A DNA stretch of 64,000 bases from Litoditis marina (GCA_964036275.1 OZ038434.1:28815511-28879510); one strand, 5' to 3'; positions 12,621 to 26,466 are shown, counted from the first letter of the stretch. Numbers and translations are program-made. Notes: a model not told the origin generated them from the sequence alone.

Positions 12621-13098
12621 TGAGGTTCAATAACCCTGAAAAGTACATCTTCTTTTGAACCCAGCGTTTCAAGGATACAATGCAATGAATCGCCAAAAAT
12701 ATAATTTTCCTGCAAAAAAAGTGTTTTCACGGCTAATTGGCCAACAACTGGTTTTCCGATTGCTGATCTCATGAAATAGTTCATCAAATGTTCATATGCG
12801 GTTGCACATATAGTTCACACCATTCCTACTGAGACTGTTACAGTAACCTCACAAACTTTCCGAAGGCTGTTGTGAAGCTGAAAATTGAGTTAATCGAAAA
12901 TCCTCTCGTATATTAACTGTACCTGAGAAAGAGAGTGAGGTGCGAAAATCCTCTACCTTTTCAATCAAAAGTAAGTGAGAAAAGCGGCTTGAAGGTTTTG
13001 AAATCCTACTGTAGAAGTGTCAGTAGGAACGAAAAAGACTATTTTATATTCAATGAAACGCAACGGCATCAAACTACAAACACGAAAGAGTAGAGTTC

Positions 13099-13197
13099 TA
13101 ATCCCAACGCTTCCGTCCTTTGAACTGCAGTACATTTTTAATTGCAGTTTAAAGGACCGTTGACACGGAATTAGTCCAAAAAATCGTCGTGCTTCAA
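13099..13197. repeat. Degenerate GGACGATTATGTGG-family MITE
   Basis: AATCCCAACGCTTCCGTCC, the central GCAGTTTAAAGGACCGTTGA and a decayed AATCGTCGTGCTTCAA right end are recognisable. The outer left arm is lost. Confidence 0.6.
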
Positions 13198-13821
13198 GGC
13201 AGACGTTCCGCTATATATAGGGTTCGCTCTTCCCAAACCAAAGATATACGGTTATGCTGTATGATGCTCAATGCTCAACGTGTTTGTAGTTGAATCCCGT
13301 CGCTTTTTCATCAAAAGTCGTCAATTATGACGTGTATGGAGATCAAACTACAGACTTTGTCACTCCTTCTTAGACCATAGCCTGTGAATTACTAATTCGC
13401 GTTTGGTCGAAACTGTATTGCAACAAATCTAGATACAATGCGGGCGCCGGACAATCGGACGACAAGAGGAAAAAATCAATAACTATGACAGCCACGCTGT
13501 ATAAACAGTATTTTACTGTCTTGCAACGACGCTTATTCTGAGTTACAGCTGTGGTTACAGTCGAGAAAGCCCCGGAAAAACTTCGAAAGAGACATATGAA
13601 TCGTTCAAGGTTCTACATTCACAATCCCACCATTTCAAAGTTTTGCGTGTAATAAAAAGTGCGCGCGCTATAAAAGGGGTTTAAAATGGTTATAAATCAC
13701 GTTAGGACGTACTCATAGGAGTTGACGCACCACATGGGAGGTGTGTGATGATCAAATACTTGTAAGATTATTGTTAAGAAATATAATTTTTAAAGGTTAT
13801 ATACTAGGATTGTTTTACTAG

Positions 13822-13943
13822 GGTTGTTAAAGTCGAAATCGAAACTCGACTCGACTCGAAAAAACTCGAAAACTCAATTTCTCGCTGAACTCGAAAACTA
13901 GAAAACTCAAAAATTTGAATTTTCTAACTCGATTAACAACCTC
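13822..13943. repeat. ACTCGA-rich element with GGTTGTTAA/TTAACAACC ends
   Basis: The element is bounded by AGGGTTGTTAAAGTCGA and CTCGATTAACAACCTC and is filled with degenerate ACTCGAAAA repeats. Relatives with the same end words are at about 3376-3432 and 57800-57920, so this is a small dispersed family. Confidence 0.5.
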
Positions 13944-13944
13944 A

Positions 13945-14045
13945 GTCAATTACACGGTCACGTGAATCATGTTAAACACAGCAGAACTCAGAAACGTGTA
14001 ATGACAAAGTTTCACGATTTCACATTAGAATTCAAACTTTGCGAG
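13945..14045 (+). repeat. CACGTGA-ended dispersed repeat
   Basis: This is a diverged copy of the family whose best members are at 19561-19690 and 47153-47290: GGTCACGTGAATCATGTTAA, then ACACAGCAGAACTCAGAAAC, then GACAAAGT..CA and CATTAGAATTC. A partial copy lacking its left half is at 17325-17395. Confidence 0.6.
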
Positions 14046-14529
14046 ACTATTAAATTCACTTATAGTATACCACATTTCAAGAGCATCAATTTAGCCTACA
14101 TTCACCAATTAGAAAAAGGAAGGGTTCCGGTATTATACGGTTGAAATAGATTAAAATTCACAATGGTTTACAAACTGACTAAACCAAGAAAACAATCATT
14201 TCTTTGACTAGTTTCTTGAAAGCACAGCCTGTTGGATAGTTACAATTTGGAGTCCAGTTCAGAAATTCAGATACAGGAGTGTATCACTGGATATCACCCA
14301 TTTCTTTTGTAAAACGTGACAAAAACGTTTTTTTTGGGCTCTTCCTTCCTGAAAATTCAAAAAAGCGTCCAAAAGTACAGCCAATCACCTAGTTTGTTAG
14401 TCACTCTTCTCCTATTCCGCTAATTACTCTTTATTTAATACTTTGACTCCTTTCACTCTACCCTAATTGCACTGGGCGTCCCTTCCAGGACACCTACAAT
14501 TCCACTAATTATATCTTCTCGAAATACGA

Positions 14530-14660
14530 GTATCTCTACCCTGCTCTAGCGGCATCGGCGACCGCGACGCGGGACCGCTCGCGTGCGCCGGAAACAGACG
14601 CTCCCCAATTATCTCGCTCGGCCTCTCTCCTTCTATGGTTTACGACGAGACGCTGCTACC
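14530..14660. promoter_or_regulatory. GC-rich block in the bca-1/arr-1 gap
   Basis: About 130 bp of GC-rich sequence (GGCATCGGCGACCGCGACGC, TCGCGTGCGCC, TCTCGCTCGGCC) stands out sharply from AT-rich surroundings. No frame in it looks coding. Nematode promoters often look like this, but there is no motif I can name, so the call rests on composition and location only. Confidence 0.2.
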
Positions 14661-15885
14661 TTTTCACCAATCATATTAGCGTGTCCGCACCACATTGCGC
14701 TTTTTGCTATTCTAATGTGTTTTCTTTTAAATCAAGAATAATGTACAAGTCGTCTAGGTTTAATTGAAAAACCACGTGGAACTTCACGTGGAATTTCACG
14801 TGGATGTTCACGTCAAATCGCACGTTCTGTTGTATTTGGTGCGTTGTGTTTCTGACGTATTATCCTATGAATTTCTTGTGTTTGGTGTTTGGAAGACTGC
14901 TCGCAACAGTTGCTAACTTTTTCACGTAACTTTTCGACATCAATCACTCCGGATGGTTGATTATATCATATTGTGGAGAACGTTCAGTATGTATCACGTG
15001 GAACTGCCCACGCTCTATTTGCTCTGACTCTTTTTAGCAGTAACCGTAAGTGTTCAATTTGTTATATTTAATAAGAGTATAAAAAGATGTAGTTCAACTA
15101 TTCAACCAAGTGGTACGCAAGAAAATGTTACAAAACATGAGTAGACGTTGAAAAAAATCACAATAATGTTCCACTGAAATTTACACTTTGCTCGAAGTCG
15201 CAACTAATCTCGCAACTATTTGATTCATTTACTCCGCGCAACTTATTCCGAATCGAAAATTGGCTGCAAAGTAGTAACCTGGTTGGGCAATGATTTTCCG
15301 TCTGTTAAAGGACCGGAAAGAATATTTACATTTCGAATAATTTTTTTTTCAATCAGTACTAACACAACTCTACCTGTTTTGCCGTGAAAGTCAGATTTGA
15401 ACACTTTCATTGGAGCCAAATGAGGTGTAAGTTATTTATGCAAACTTTTCGTCTTTTTATAAACTTTAATTATTGATTAATTCATTTGGCCGCGAGAAGT
15501 TATGGAGATGCATGTTGCCTGCGTCATTTAATTGCTATAGATGAAGTGTTCGCACTTAATTATTTCTTCTTTTAATGAGTTTCTCTTTTTCAATTACACA
15601 TACAATAAAATAATTACTATTATTTCATGATTGCATGATCTACAATATTGTGTTAATTTGATAGTTTTTCATTTGTACATGAATGTTAACAAATTGGAGT
15701 AGCACAAGTAAAGGGTAAGGGAGATTCGAGCGGTAGATTGGCTGCACCCATCCGTTTGTAGTTTGAACACCCAATTTTCTGTATAGTCGTCGCTAACGGA
15801 ACGGCGGGAGGGTACTGTATATCTCACTTTTCGCTGTGTAAGCACACACGTATTCCATTCCACAATCATGCCCGTTACTCACTCT

Positions 15886-15945
15886 AATAGCGCAGTGGTT
15901 AGCGGACGGCTTCAAATCTTTCGCTCACAGTTTCGATTCCGGCAA
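15886..15945 (+). repeat. tRNA-derived (SINE-like) fragment
   Basis: TAGCGCAGTGGTTAGCG matches a pol III A box with D-arm, and TTTCGATTCC about 40 bp later resembles a B box with T-loop. Acceptor and anticodon stems do not pair, so it is not a functional tRNA. Confidence 0.4.
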
Positions 15946-18494
15946 GAGACAGAAATTTATAGTTGGCATTCACTATACATTCCTATTTCGGATCAAAGTA
16001 CAACTCATATCTCATATCAGATCCGGTCACTCTCAATAGTTCACCAAGTTTTGAGAAGCCAACCCACTCACGTATATTACTTTGATTAAATTAAATTGTA
16101 GTTTATCAGTATTGGCACGTTTTTCGAATTAACCCAATGACAATACTTTCCCACGTGGGCGACATGTTAATTAACAGAAGATAGGATGAATGAGTGACTT
16201 CAAGTATAAAAGGGAGATATTACGATCGAATTTAGAACTTAAATTTTATTGTATATTCATTTTCATTCTTCAGCAAGCAAAGAGTTAGAAACAACAGAAT
16301 TAATACATTTCTCATGCAATATCAGAAAGTTTCAAGTTTTTCAATCGGAAAATCGCCAGTTACTCTTTGTAAACTAATTTGTTTGGACTTCACCCGAGTT
16401 TAGTTGTAAAGATGAGTAGTAAACTAAACAGTATTGTGTTTATTTGCCACCACCAAAATGTTCGTAGTTTGATGTGATAGTTTGATAGGAAACTGATGAG
16501 TTGTAAACTGAACGATTATTGTATCAATTGTCCTTTCGATTTACGTTTAGTTTTAATTCAACCTTTTCTATGATTCACACCAACAAGCTCGTTTATGGTT
16601 GCATATCACAAAAAAGGTCGGTAATCTTCGCCAATCACTGTTCAATCTCTCTCTCCTTTTATCCATTTATCATGAAAAATCAATACATAAAAGATTTTCT
16701 CGCAAAACATGGTTCTTCTTTTTCTCATTCAACCTGTTCATCTCAGAATTCAATGTATGTAAATGTAAAACTGTCTACGTAGTCAATACACATCAGAAAT
16801 TGGACGTTACAGTATGCATTGTGCTCTAAACAGTGGTGCGATGATAAGAAACATTTTGGAAAATTGCGCTGTTCGACGTTTATTGGGCGTAATAATCACG
16901 TTTAACGTACTGACGATACTATACGGGCTAGAATGTCTGACTTGTAGCTCGATTCGAGTGTACAATGAATATACTGAAACCAGGTGGGATAACACGACAA
17001 ACACAGTAGTTCTGGGTAGATGTACAGTATATGATTCATCTTTTTCTCTGTGTTTGTAGTTTTATCCCGTGGAATTTTGGTGAAAATCATACGTGTAATA
17101 GTTTCACACCAGGTAAAAAAAAGTGAGCATGAGCAACACAAAAAGTGAGCGTGTGCAACTAAAAATGCCGTATTTTTCGTCACCACTCCTGGTTTTTTAG
17201 ACATATGTGAGCCCGAAAGTGACTGTGCGTCGATCGAATTGTGGCAAAAGTGAGCATCAGTCTGTATCGAAAGTGGGGGGGGGGGGTATTTTACGTATAG
17301 TGAAAATTCGTATATCATCGAGAACAAAACTCAAAACTCAGAAATGACAAAGTGCGCGATGCCTCATTAGAATGCTGAATTCACGTGTCCCAACAAATTA
17401 CTTCTAGTATAACGCATGTTCCTGAGGATTTGTACTAAAAATAACTTGTTGATGTAAAAATAGTGGCATGTTTCGTCTTCCTACGCAAATTGCATCCACT
17501 TATTGCAATACGCACTGATCCCGTGACGTCTACATCTCATAAATATTGCAATTACTGCCGAGTTTCCGAAATCTGGTATATAAACATAAATCCGGAAGAC
17601 GAATGTAATTATTTGATCTCCATTCGAATGGTTTTGATCACCATGTTGATTTTGTGGTAAAATGAGCACAGTAAATCTGAACGTTCAAGTTCAAGTTCCA
17701 AACTGAATCAAGTTTCGAGTAAGTGTTCAATGAACTTTTTTTAACGAACGGTCATCTCAAATTATGCTTTTCAACGTTCGGTCGAATGAATTTTCTATAT
17801 TTTGCCGAAATTTGCAGAATTGAATTATATGTGCAGTGAATTGAACAACTTATTCACCCACTCCTTTAATTGATAGGAATTATGTCATATTCTCATAATT
17901 AGCTTCCCCTCGACTTTTGGTTCTCTCCAGATTCCCGGGAGGACTCTTTTTCTTTCGTTTATAATCTCAGTCAGGAAAAAGTATTGGGTTTAGCGTCCCT
18001 AGAGATAAGCAGCTTAGTTTCGACGAACAACGAAAATTTTATAACGTTTACGTTTACGTTTACGTTAGCTGAGTTCTGTAAATGTCAAAGTCAAGAATTG
18101 AAACGTTCACGTGTCTGAACGTGACAAGTTTTTAAAGTTGCCGATTCACGTGTGTGGTAGTTCCACAGTTGAGTTATCCAGATTTATTGAAACGACTCGA
18201 TAACTGTTATAACCCTAACATTCCGATTGATATAATGTTTCTACTCTTGATATTATAGATTGATATTATTTTTCAAAAAAAAACGTAAACGATGTGGAGC
18301 ACACGTGTCCTGAAAAGTATTTCCCTACATCACGTGTTTTATAAAAAAAACACGTGAAAAACTTTGCAAGTAACATTTGCCGAGAAGACTTCTTATCAAA
18401 GAATGTCATCTGGTTACGAATTCGCCCAATAAACATGGCAAAACATTGACAGTATTACAACTAGGGTGATTGTAAACTCGAGACAAAAAAAAGT

Positions 18495-18609
18495 CTTGCT
18501 CTCCTTTTCTCTTCTCTTCTCTTTTTTTCTCTTCAGCTTTCTCGCCCTCTCCTCCCTCTTCAATGCATTCTCTCTCTTTCTTCCTCCGTCCTCCCTCCTC
18601 CTCTCTCTC

Positions 18610-18653
<44 letters not shown>

Positions 18654-18675
18654 CCCTCTCTCTCTCTCTCTCTTG
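18495..18675. repeat. CT microsatellite
   Basis: This is a pyrimidine tract, including an uninterrupted CT run around 18612-18650. Confidence 0.85.
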
Positions 18676-19560
18676 TAGTATATCTTAATAGAACGTCTCT
18701 CTGTTATTCAATTTTCCCTCAAACGTCAAAAAACGGCGTTTGCCCTCTGTTTAGCCGGAAATTAAACTGCAGCGCTCTTTCGTTATTTTGCATTCTGATG
18801 TTGCACGACTATTGATTTTACATCCTCCCCCTAAACTTGTATAATTAAAATGAGAGCGGAGAAGAGTGTACTAGATACAAAGTATAATGATACGTTATGT
18901 TCCTTTTTTGCGTACATCCTCTGCATTTTGTGAACGTTTTTTAATGTTTTTTCACTTCGTATAAGAAGAAAGTGTAGGGTTCTATTGAAAACTCATGCAT
19001 TAGTACAATTTAGGATAAATTGTGAAGAGAGGAACGATTAGTTTCATGAAAAACAGAAAAGGCAGCGCAGTATAATGATACATTGTTTCAGTGTATTGTA
19101 GGCTAAATGGGTTCAAACTTACAAGTTCAAGTAGTTTAAAACATCGAGAGAGCGCAGCGAAACAAAGACCGAATTTCCATTGTGCGAGCGAGTCTATTAA
19201 TCCTCCAGTCAAAAAAAGAGAAAAAAAAGTCAGCCGCACAAACAAACTTCCTGTGAGTAATCATTCTGTTTTAACTGAAATTCTCTAAAGAACTACTTTT
19301 TGACGTGTTAAGTTTACTACTTTTTCTTTTAAAAATTACTTTTCGTCCTTTTTGACTTTGGAAATCTTGAAATATTCACACACTATTGGAAAAGTGGCTT
19401 TTCTCAATATCAGAAATTTGCATATGAATGAATCAAACATTTTTCGTCGGATATGGGAGATAAAATCGGTTCTCTGAGATTTTCCAATTCCAACCTTTCG
19501 GACAACTTCATCGTAGTTCGTAGTATGCATGTACTGTAAATCAAGGAACATCATCATAAT

Positions 19561-19690
19561 ATACTGTCAGTCAATCGCACAGTCACGTGAAACATGTGAA
19601 TTACAGCTGAATTCAGAAACGTGAAAAGACAAAGTTCACAATTCCTCATTAGAATGCTAACTCTACGTAAAAATGCAATTTACTTCTTGT
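19561..19690 (+). repeat. CACGTGA-ended dispersed repeat
   Basis: The copy runs from ATACTGTCAGTCAATCGCAC, through CAGTCACGTGAAACATGT and CATTAGAATGCTAACTCTACG, to a terminal TTACTTCTTGTAT. It is collinear with the copy at 47153-47290. Confidence 0.7.
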
Positions 19691-20029
19691 ATAAGTGAGA
19701 ACTAACTCGTCTCCCAGTTGCAGTTGCTAAACTTCTACTCTGAAAACGAGACGAAGCAATTTTCTTTTTCGAATCGAAGTATCGATTTGTAAAACACGTG
19801 ATTCAACAAATTTTTATAGACAATACTCTATAAACATATCTTATCTTACTGTATTGATGTATTGAATATGTATCAATTTTGTATTGATTATCGATTTCTT
19901 CTAATTTTCCTCAGTTATTGACATTGAATCGATTTCCTCTCCTTTCTCAATTTGCCTAATCCTCTCCCTGTTTTGATGATTGTTACATGTGATTACTTCT
20001 GTCATATGTTGTGTATTATGAGTCTTTTT

Positions 20030-20180
20030 TTCTCTCTCTTCTCACCCTCTCTCCCTCTTTCTCTCTTTCTCTCTCTCTGTCTCTCTTTCTCTCTCTCTGT
20101 CTCTCTTTCTCTCTCTCTGTCTCTCTTTCTCTCTCTCTCTCTCTGTCTCTCCTCTTCTCTGTCTCCCTCTCTCTTTCCCA
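20030..20180. repeat. CT microsatellite with CTCTCTCTGTCTCTCTTT units
   Basis: A higher-order unit of about 22 bp (CTCTCTCTGTCTCTCTTTCT) repeats four times within a pyrimidine tract. Open frames through it are artefacts. Confidence 0.85.
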
Positions 20181-20454
20181 CCCTTATCTCCTTCCGATCA
20201 ATGAAAATACATTATCTATTTCTTTCCAGACAATATTATTGTCTCTTTTCTGCAGTTTTCTCACGGTTTACCGATTGCGCACGTTTTATGCCGGAAACTT
20301 TAAATTCATTATTTCGTTTAACAAGTTGAAAAAAGACTTTTAGAAGCAAAGCTCAAATAAAGACTCCACAGTTTTGTAAATCATACAAACAGGTTGGTGT
20401 GGCGTTCTTGTACATTTTTCAAATTTTTCATTACCGCCAGTATTACAGAAGGAC

Positions 20455-20575
20455 ATTGAATGGTCACGTGAAGTTAGCACTCTAATGAGGCATCGTGCAC
20501 TTTGTAGTTGCACGTTTCTGAGTTCTGCTGTGTTTTACATGTTTCACGTCACAGTGAACTTTTGATTTGATTACG
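20455..20575 (-). repeat. CACGTGA-ended dispersed repeat, minus orientation
   Basis: Reading the minus strand: TTCACTGTGACGTGAAACAT, ACACAGCAGAACTCAGAAAC, CATTAGAGTGCTAACTTCAC. It is a near full-length copy in the opposite orientation to 19561-19690. Confidence 0.7.
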
Positions 20576-20944
20576 CTACTGTTTCGTTCACATTTATTGT
20601 GATATATCCTTACAACCCCTCAGGCATTAATAAAAAAATGGAAATGTTCCAAATACTCGACAATTGTGCGGCAGGATTGTCACGTTTGAATGGACATTTA
20701 TTGTCTTGTTCTTCCGCTCACTGCACACACGTATGAATATTTCATCTGGTGCCGGGTTTTTTAGCCGTTCAGCAGGGTTGCGTTTTTCCCTTTTCAATCT
20801 TTAGTCATTTCTCAATGTTCCTTCATGTACCTCCTTCACTCCTATCTTTCTATTTCCTTTTATTTGTCTGTCTCACCCATTACTCTTTCTATCCCTCCCT
20901 TTTGCCTTTCCCTAACCGTCTCGCTCGCTCCCTCTTTCTCTCGC

Positions 20945-20945
20945 C

Positions 20946-21012
<67 letters not shown>

Positions 21013-21058
21013 TCTTCCCTCCTAGGATTACTTGTCTAATACCCTCCCCCCCCCCCCC
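20945..21058. repeat. (CT)n run followed by a 13-base C tract
   Basis: An uninterrupted CT run spans about 20948-21008, and a 13-base poly-C tract spans 21046-21058. Confidence 0.9.
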
Positions 21059-24000
21059 TCCCTGACATGTAATATTCATTCCCCCCTAAGCTCACTTGAA
21101 CACCTCCTAACCCCCATATAAGCCCCGCCCCCTTTTTATCGATCCATCTTTTAAGACCACTACTAGTAGTTCCGAAAAAATAATGGACTTTTATTATGCT
21201 GTTATAATAACTGCATCTGGGGCACCCCGGATTTGGCGAGCGCGAAGAAAAACATGAGTATTGGCTGCTAGTAGAATAGTATAGTCGTTGCCATTCCTAT
21301 TAAAACTTCTACAGTATGATTATGGTATTCTCAGTCTGTCTAAATTGAGTTTTTAACGGAAGTGTTGATGTTTTTGGCGATTCACGTTAGAAAACGTTGA
21401 TTACAGAGTTGGATTGTGTCTGTAGAAGTCTCAGTATGAATGATATCGACTATAGTCACATGAAACTTGTAAAATATCACTGATTCAAAACCTACGATGA
21501 CATTCACGATCAGAGTTTTGTGCTCTCAACCTATTATGTAATTTGTTAATATATTGAACGTCGCTGGTAGACTTGGCTGAAGGGCGAGGCGAAAATGCTT
21601 CATTTCTGCGAAACCGGTGAAAGTTTGGTTTTATTGACCAAAATGTCCACGATTGGACGTATTTTCTGATGAATGTTGGAACATTATGTTTTCTAACTGA
21701 ATAGGAAGTCGTAGGTGATAATATTATATAGTTGTTGCGCATAGAGTACAGAACAAAAAAGTAAAACTGACGAACTAAGTTATTACATTAGTGTTATATT
21801 TATTAGAAGCAAATATTTTATCACAATATTCTATGGTAAAACCACTCCCAAAAAATTGCATGTTAGGTGATGTAAATAGTGTGTTTTACTTGACAAGTAA
21901 AGTGCGGTTTCGTGTGAATAGTCTAGACCGTCTAAATAACTCGATAGTAACCTTGAATTTAGCTTTTTATTGCTTTATCGTCGTGTGTCTTTCAAGTTTT
22001 TTTTTCAATTTCTGTTTTATGAGACAACGTTGGTGTTTCTCGACTTTTTTCACCACGTTTTACTGCCGCTACCAGTGTTTTGGAATATAACCAATATTCC
22101 CTTATATTTGAAAAACGCGTTTCTCTAAATTTCGGAAACTATGTTCGCGGAATTTCTTCACTTCTTACTTAATCATTCTGTTTACTTTAGTTGTAATGAT
22201 GTAGAACTTGTTTTCGATATAATCTTAATAAGCTTCTAAAGTACAGATTGTAAAACTGTGTCCGGTTACTTATTATAATCATTATTCACGGCAAAATTGA
22301 AATTCAGCGAATCTTTGATTCTCAAAAAAGTTCATATTGCAATGAATTCTGACGCGAAAACAGCTGCAAACTGAAATGTTCAGAAATCGTACGTTTTTGA
22401 TTTCTGCTCCAATTAAGTTTTAATGAATGCGGGACAATTTGATTAATGATAATTCAGATTGATTTGATTTGTGATAATTGAAAGCATTCATTTGCTCGTT
22501 TGCTGGAATTAGCGAGATGATTGATATGACAATTTTGCTATCATCAAGTTGGATGAGGAAGTGTTTTGACTACAATCCATACTAATATTATTATTTTGTA
22601 GTTTTAAAATCGTAATTTTCCGTGACATCTGGTTTGCTAACGCCTAAATTCTTTGAATAACAAAATTTGTAGTTGTTACGTATTAGTCTACTCGTAACAT
22701 TTTAACATTCAATTGTTCTAGCTATTTTGGAACAACTACTTTTTCGTTGTAAATAAGAATCTGAAGTTAGTGGGATTTAAAGTTAGTGTGATGCCGTTTT
22801 CATGTATTAACTAGATAACCATTTTGATTACGTTACGTGATATATTTATATATTATTGTGCAAGTTAACTTCTCCAATTCGCTCGAAACCGCAATTTTGA
22901 AGATGCCCTATTGCAGACATAATATTTATAGTCATAATAGAAAATAGACAATTATCATAATTATAATTATAAAATAACTCATATTCGAAATTCCCAACTA
23001 GAAAGTTGTTATTGAAAGTTTTTTTTCGTGACTCGGCGATAAGGTATTCCACAACACGCTTTGTTCGCAGTTCCTCGCTCGAATGAGCTTTGTTCGAGTT
23101 GTAAAAATGGAATCCGATTGGCTTTGACGCTGGAAACGTTTGATCTATCCTAAAAATCAATTTCTAAATTTCGCCGAGAAAAAGTAGGATTGTTGCCGTT
23201 GTGATGTCATCGATGAGTAACAACTGAAAATTTAATAATGTTAGTAACTTTTTTGAATTCCGAAAATATTCTGGTCAAAAAACTGAATTACTCGATGTTT
23301 GAAGCTAGTGGTTCCAACTAGGCAGTTTGCAGGTGTTTTTGGTATGAACTGTGAAGTTTCGCCTTTCTATTTCGAGATCTTGCAACTTGCAATTATCTAA
23401 CTTATTGACCTCTGTTCAAAATAATTTATTCTTATTAGTATTATTAATGTTGGCTTTTTTTGATCATTATTTTTTCTTCGTGAAGTGATGACGCACTTTT
23501 AAGCTATGGGAACCTATATACTTCTCGGTCTCTAAAAAGAGTCGATTACGTCAAAATGAGACTAATCACAGAATTGCAGCGAAAATAGTCAATTTCTCAC
23601 GAAATGGACGTCTTTCCTCAATTTACGCTAAATGTTATAATGATCAGGTTCTTTCTCACCTTTTTGCAGATTTTTCTGCTATACAACACAGTATTTAGCG
23701 AAATGATACCATTTTTGATTCAAGTACAACAAACAATTTTGCACTAACCCTGACTTGTTTCAGAGTTTCTTGTAGTTAAGTAGTCTCTCCTTCTCCTCTC
23801 AACTTTTTTTTGCGTTCGCATCAGTTTCTGTAATTTTAATTTAGTCTAATTTCTGCTGTTCTTCTCTTCTCTCTTTCTATTCCTCTAATTCTGGTGAATT
23901 CAAAATTTCTATCCCAAACTTTTCTAATTTGTATTCTACACGTTCGTTCCTGCATGGAATATTGAGTAGTTCATTTTAATGAATTTAATAGCGCATTTTG

Positions 24001-24129
24001 AATGTTTTCTCGAAACCTAATTTCGTGGATAGTCTTTGATCTTGACGTTTGTCGTTCAAATTCAAATGATTGAAGTGAACTCAGCTGATGTCTTTTGAAT
24101 CATTCTGTTATATAAATAACTAAAACTGG

Positions 24130-24252
24130 TAAAGTAGGACGATTATGTGGAACAATCCCGTGACATCGATCCTTTAAACTGCAATTGAAAAATGTATTGC
24201 AGTTCAAAGGACTGAAGCGTTGCGATTGGTCCATATACTGGTCGTTCTTCAA
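24130..24252. repeat. Palindromic MITE (GGACGATTATGTGG family)
   Basis: The copy has AAAGTAGGACGATTATGTGG on the left, GCAATTGAAAAATGTATTGC in the centre, and ATTGGTCCATATACTGGTCG as the decayed right arm. About 123 bp. Confidence 0.75.
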
Positions 24253-24929
24253 GCATCGGGTAAACAATTTTTTTTGATGGAATTCTGAAATTAGCTTTCG
24301 TAGTTCGTACTTTGGAGTATATGGGTTGTGCATAGATTTTTCATAACTTTATTGTGTTTATATTCAATTATATTCAAAATTATCAGCTACCTTGTAATAA
24401 GAATTTGTTTTTATTCCAATCTTCGCTCAATTTGATCACACATTACGTCATTAGTTTTACAGTCATATTTAATGAGATTCCGGGGATTATGTTTATTAAA
24501 TACTTACGTGAGTCTTGCAAATTCCACATAGCTTTGGCGGAAATTTTCTAGGAATTGAGCCTAATTTTTGGTCGTTGACACTTTTTTTGACTACTTTGTT
24601 AATATCTTTCTTGGCCTAAAACAACAATTACTTACAGTTTTCGTAGAAGTTGTGCCAATTGCACTCATTCATCATTCATTTTTATTAATTATATTACTAG
24701 AATTCTCTTCTGTATTTACCTTTAACGGTACTCTGACATTATTCATATATACTTGTTTCTTCAATTACAGGTTGCTTTTTTTGTTACGAATTATCCACTT
24801 CCGATAACATCAGTCACGTTTTATCCTGCATTTGTAGCTGAACGCAAAACTACATTTTCATGAAAATTGTATTGTTATTATGAAAATTCAATATCCTATT
24901 TAAAACGCCCACATTCGGTGACATTACTA

Positions 24930-24990
24930 GGAACTACTGCTAATCCGTAGCATTTTTTCACTAGGAACTACTGCTAATCCGTAGCAATTT
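24930..24990. repeat. Short tandem duplication (ACTAGGAACTACTGCTAATC)
   Basis: ACTAGGAACTACTGCTAATC followed by CGTAGCA occurs twice in direct order, separated by six bases. Each copy can itself fold (ACTACTGC..). Confidence 0.8.
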
Positions 24991-26342
24991 ACCAGCTACA
25001 AGATAGCGAGTAGGTCAGAGAGACGCAGACAACCTGATAACCTTTTCCTCAATTTCCTTCGTCGGTTGTATGTACGAAATCAACGATGTTGATTGTTGAA
25101 TAAGATTCTGTTCTCTTCTGCAAATTATAGGTGGATTATTCACTTAAACATAACCTATGCACTAAACTAGTGAACTTCTTAATCAGAAAATGTGTCACAC
25201 GTCTCACGCAGTTTATGATTGGTCCACGATACATAATTTATGAGTAATTCGTGATAGATGGTCGTTATTCCAGTTTCACGCGCGCTTTCACAGAATTTGT
25301 ACTTTAGATTAAGTTCCGTGAGCAAGCGATCGTTTGATGTAGACTTTAGAGAACAGAAATTCAATCTTCTCTGGTGAAAATTTGGGTTATTTTCAAAATT
25401 TTCAAGATTTATTTTGATTCCATCACATTGTTGCAAAGTGGTGCTCCTTGACTGCTCAACTTGTTATTTCATTTTAGTTATTTGTTATTTTGCTTAATTT
25501 AAATAAAAAATCATCGAAACGTTTTTTAACCAAGACAAATTCACTGTTTGAATAGCTTCGATTGATGAACTCTTTCCCTGACTCATTTGACACTCGCATA
25601 AAACACTTCTTGAATATAAAACACCGATGGTCATTCTTCCCTCGGTTTTCTTTCTCATCCTTTTTTGTCTCGTGATCTACTCGGAGTATTCTTTGTCATT
25701 ACGTGAAATCCTACCGTATGAATATTGTGTGCCTTTTTAGAATGTACCACATTCTCAATTTTTTTCTGTGGGGTTTTGATTACTTAATTATCATTAGAAA
25801 GTTTTACTACTTACTGTAGGTATCAGGACAGGAATGATGAGAACTATATGTCCTCAGGGCCTCAGGGAACTATAGTATTCGAAGAATCTCCGAAATGTGA
25901 TTCCATAATTGTTTTGTAACAAATCTTGCGTTTAATTACATGTCTTTGTCCCATGATTACAAGATGACAAATTGAAGCCTTTTCGAGCACCCCCTCCCAC
26001 GCTTGATAATAACTGTCTAGAATAAATTTTTGACATTTCCGGTTATTCGGATAATACAATATATAGGTGCGACTGCTCGATTGTTTAAGTTGTCATGCGG
26101 TTAATTTGGGTTCATCTAGGATAAAATCAGTTGTCAAAAATCTTTGATACCATTTTTTTCTTTTTCATAGCTAAAGTTTAAGCGTTCGTTTTGTTCAATG
26201 TGGCGTATATTCGCCCGCCACAGACGTGTTTTTAGTTTGATCACGTCGCATTCCGTTCGAAACTTGCAAATTATGAGGTGTATCGAAATTAAACTACAAT
26301 GAATATTTGGTACCTCCTTATATCTCTCTTGCTTGTTGCCTA

Positions 26343-26466
26343 TTAAAGAAGGACGATTATGTGGACCAATCCCGTTACATCGGTCCTTTAAACTGCAATT
26401 GAAAAATATATTGCGGTTTAAAGGACTGAAGCGTTGCGATTGGACCACATAATCGTCCTTCTTTAA
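26343..26466. repeat. Palindromic MITE, best copy of the GGACGATTATGTGG family
   Basis: The 124-bp element has perfect 22-bp inverted ends starting TTAAAGAAGGACGATTATGT. Inside are imperfect arms (CCAATCCCGTTACATCGGTC versus GACTGAAGCGTTGCGATTGG) around GCAATTGAAAAATATATTGC. It has no coding capacity and could form a near-complete hairpin. It lies 488 bp upstream of the arr-1 start codon. Confidence 0.85.
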
